From positions 1 through 64,000 of the forward strand of contig CAYXHM010000006.1 in the NCBI GenBank assembly GCA_964464965.1: DNA of 64,000 bases, given 5' to 3'. Origin of the DNA: UBA5543 sp964464965. GTDB taxonomy: Bacteria > Bacteroidota > Bacteroidia > Chitinophagales > Chitinophagaceae. A model generated the notes under the pieces. It was given only the letters and a program-made list of their open reading frames with translations, was not told where the DNA came from and did not search any database. Position 1 is the first letter of the stretch, and every line of letters starts with the position of its first letter. The position numbers and the translations under genes are program-made. This document shows positions 62,330-64,000 of the stretch, one piece after another.

Positions 62330-62773
62330 TTAATTAACCGGTACCTGTGTAAGTGAACTGACAGATAGCCTGTTCCATGCATTGATCACTATAACAGCCA
62401 TTACAATCTGCGCGATTGTTTCAGTATCGAAAAATTGCTGTGCCTGCTGATAAGTAGCATCTGAAATGCCATGTTGGTGTATCAGCGTTACTTCTTCTGT
62501 TATAGCCAGGATGGCTTTTTCTTCAGGGGTAAACAGGTCAGTTTCGCGCCATGCATTCAGCAGGAAGATACGCTGTTGTGTTTCACGGGCTTTCAGTGCT
62601 TCTTTAGTATGCATGTCTATACAAAACGCACAGCCGTTTATTTGCGAAGCCCTGATTTTAATAAGTTGTTTCTGTATGAGTGTAAGTTTTGATTTTGTCA
62701 GCGTGCCTGAGAGGTTAAACAAGGCTTTGTAACTGTCTGGCATCAATTCTTCAATGTTCATTCTTGGTTTCAT
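62330..62773 (-). CDS. Carboxymuconolactone decarboxylase/AhpD-like protein
   Basis: 147 residues. AhpD-type active site CAFCIDMH with Cys48, Cys51 and His55. The family acts as an alkylhydroperoxidase partner or general thiol peroxidase. ATG 62773; alternative ATG 62761 (codon 5). Single gene with a strong terminator; 64 bases behind the Crp/Fnr regulator gene, same strand, so possibly in its transcript. Confidence 0.9.
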   Translation of the reverse strand: MKPRMNIEELMPDSYKALFNLSGTLTKSKLTLIQKQLIKIRASQINGCAFCIDMHTKEALKARETQQRIFLLNAWRETDLFTPEEKAILAITEEVTLIHQHGISDATYQQAQQFFDTETIAQIVMAVIVINAWNRLSVSSLTQVPVN

Positions 62774-62837
62774 TGTCTTTGGAAGTTTTGTGAAGACAAA
62801 GGTAAACGCATGACAACGCCCGATTGCTTAAACCAGT

Positions 62838-63413
62838 TTAAGATTTTCGTTTTGCCCTTATTTCACTCAGGTATTCAGGTGTGAAACCAAGGAATGAGGC
62901 AAGCAGGTATTGTGGTATGCGTTGCACAAATTCGGGATAAGCATTACAAAAATCGTTGTAAGCCTGTTCCTTAGAGAAATCATATAACCAGCGAATGCGG
63001 AACTGCGAAGCTGCATGAGCCCTTTGGTGTATTAACCTGAAGTAACGCTCAAGTATGGGATACTCCCTTAATAATTTTTCCTGTGCTGTATAGCTTAATG
63101 CAAGTACATCAGACTTTTCCACAGCCTGAATATTAAAAGTAGCAGGTTTTTGAGCAGCAAATGAATTATAATCCGTGAGCCACCAATTTTCCATGGCGAA
63201 ATGAGTAGTTTGCTCGGAGCCATTATCTTTTACATAAAACAAACGCAACAATCCCTTCTCTACGAAATAGTTGCTATTGCAAACTTTACCTTCTGCCAGC
63301 AGGTTTTCCTTTTTCTCCAGGTGCAGTTTTTTAAAATAGGTAGCAATATTTGCGATGTCATCCTTCGGAATTGATATAAACCTTTCGATATGTTGAGCAA
63401 GAACGTCTGACAT
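62838..63413 (-). CDS. Crp/Fnr family transcriptional regulator
   Basis: 191 residues. A cyclic-nucleotide-binding-type beta roll (about 30-115, LLAEGKVCNSNYFVEKGLLRLFYVKDNG) and a C-terminal DNA-binding helix-turn-helix (RIPQYLLASFLGFTPEYLSEIRAKRK, about 165-191). No Fe-S Cys set as in Fnr; ligand unclear. The neighbours are redox or sulfur genes. It starts four bases before the end of the NlpC/P60 gene, on the same strand. Confidence 0.9.
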   Translation of the reverse strand: MSDVLAQHIERFISIPKDDIANIATYFKKLHLEKKENLLAEGKVCNSNYFVEKGLLRLFYVKDNGSEQTTHFAMENWWLTDYNSFAAQKPATFNIQAVEKSDVLALSYTAQEKLLREYPILERYFRLIHQRAHAASQFRIRWLYDFSKEQAYNDFCNAYPEFVQRIPQYLLASFLGFTPEYLSEIRAKRKS

Positions 63414-63417
63414 TGTA

Positions 63418-64000
63418 CTACATATACCTTCTTATCATCCTTAATTTATGCGTACGTTTTTTCAGGGATATGCTTACAATACCTTCGGCATCTATTTTAT
63501 CAATTACCACGCGGCCACTCGTGTCTGTTGCGTGCAGTATATGCGTGTTATCTACTAATATGCCCACATGCGTGATTTTTCCTTCTGCATTGTCAAAAAA
63601 AGCAAGATCTCCTTTGTGGGCATGTTGCAGGAAATCTACCAGTTCACCTTCTTCGGCCTGCTGTGCAGCATCGCGCCTTATTGCCTTGCCGCACATTTTA
63701 AAGGCCATCTGTGTAAGGCCGGAGCAATCTATGCCTAATATGCTTCTGCCACCCCACCGGTAAGGTGCATTCATATATTGCATCGCGGCATCCAGCAGGA
63801 GTTTAGGTGTCAACTCTAAGTCCTGCCAAAGCTTCTTTTTGCCTTTGTACTTAACCTCATCCGGGTAAAGCAGTTTCAGGCCAAATAGGTTGCTGCCCAT
63901 AGGGAGTATTATGTCTCCCGATTTGACAATCAATCTGTTGTGGTGTTTATCTGCAATGAATTTTACCTCTTTACGGTATTCTCTGATGGTGGTAAGGCGT
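63418..64000 (-). CDS. NlpC/P60 (C40) peptidase, 5' end outside window
   Basis: The last 193 codons are in the window; the frame runs out at base 64000, so the start is missing. NlpC/P60 domain: Cys in GIDCSGLTQMAFK (catalytic), His in HVGILVDNTHILHAT, and the upstream SH3-like part with GDIILPMGSNLFGL. Hydrolyses gamma-D-glutamyl bonds in peptidoglycan or its fragments. An internal TTG at 63933 could be read as a start but the codons before it are also open and fit, so the protein continues. Confidence 0.85.
   Translation of the reverse strand, partial: RLTTIREYRKEVKFIADKHHNRLIVKSGDIILPMGSNLFGLKLLYPDEVKYKGKKKLWQDLELTPKLLLDAAMQYMNAPYRWGGRSILGIDCSGLTQMAFKMCGKAIRRDAAQQAEEGELVDFLQHAHKGDLAFFDNAEGKITHVGILVDNTHILHATDTSGRVVIDKIDAEGIVSISLKKRTHKLRMIRRYM

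Overview
The window is a gene-dense bacterial chromosome segment of moderate G+C from a member of the Bacteroidota, most likely Chitinophagales (the order is an inference). Evidence for the phylum: secreted proteins with C-terminal T9SS sorting domains; a short primary sigma factor without region 1.1; several promoters of the Bacteroidota type (TTG about 19-20 bases before TAnnTTTG); frequent starts without a Shine-Dalgarno sequence; a LytTR/HisKA-type two-component pair next to a TonB-receptor-like barrel; and many short lipoproteins. No rRNA, CRISPR array or intact prophage was seen. One tRNA, Leu(CAG), is present.

Layout. 1-6.7 kb: the N-terminal part of a secreted protein, a VCBS-repeat T9SS protein, an SDR oxidoreductase, PhoH, a DUF1398 protein and a lipoprotein. 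6.8-9.2 kb: a deoxyhypusine-synthase-like enzyme and a type I citrate synthase. 9.4-11.6 kb: an ECF sigma factor with a membrane protein, then a PER/CfxA-type class A beta-lactamase with a C-terminal frameshift. 11.6-18.5 kb: household and hypothetical genes, including a thioesterase behind an attenuator-like leader, a Bax-inhibitor-1 protein, an acyl-CoA dehydrogenase and the primary sigma factor. 18.5-22.2 kb: a methyltransferase facing a two-gene unit (C45 acyltransferase/hydrolase and GT2-DUF2062) of the kind found in flexirubin/aryl-polyene clusters. 22.3-28.6 kb: two large T9SS secreted proteins, a duplicated DUF4397 protein and an S8 protease. 28.6-31 kb: an FAD oxidoreductase diverging from a PadR regulator/membrane-protein pair.

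31-40 kb: nusB, a DUF1573 lipoprotein, yajC and coaE in one direction, then an M1 aminopeptidase, a biotin carrier protein, a DUF4476 protein, a lipoprotein, the pyruvate dehydrogenase E1 beta subunit and an NRDE-family protein. 40-46 kb is the accessory part: a LuxE-like acyltransferase, tRNA-Leu, a terminase-small-subunit-like protein whose C-terminus is encoded by palindromic repeats, a zinc-ribbon protein, and a REP-associated tyrosine transposase (RAYT) enclosed by inverted pairs of hairpins. 44-49 kb: the LytTR response regulator/histidine kinase pair diverging from an outer-membrane barrel protein, then an AI-2E transporter. 50-64 kb: a cold-shock protein, an ABC permease, a phosphoribosyltransferase, isoaspartyl peptidase, a radical-SAM/DUF4130 predicted DNA-repair pair, an antiporter, an MBL hydrolase, pirin, DinB, a rhodanese/DUF2892/DUF6132 set, an AhpD-like protein, a Crp/Fnr regulator and an NlpC/P60 peptidase cut by the window end.

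The observations most worth following are the Cys-rich leader peptide plus mutually exclusive hairpins before the thioesterase (13408-13545), the RAYT unit with its inverted repeat pairs (43458-44202), the repeat-built protein tail (41937-42270), the single-base frameshift that removes the last helix of the beta-lactamase (about 11490), and the promoter/operator overlap in front of the radical-SAM DNA-repair pair (54273-54308). All function names come from reading motifs by eye; no database search was possible.
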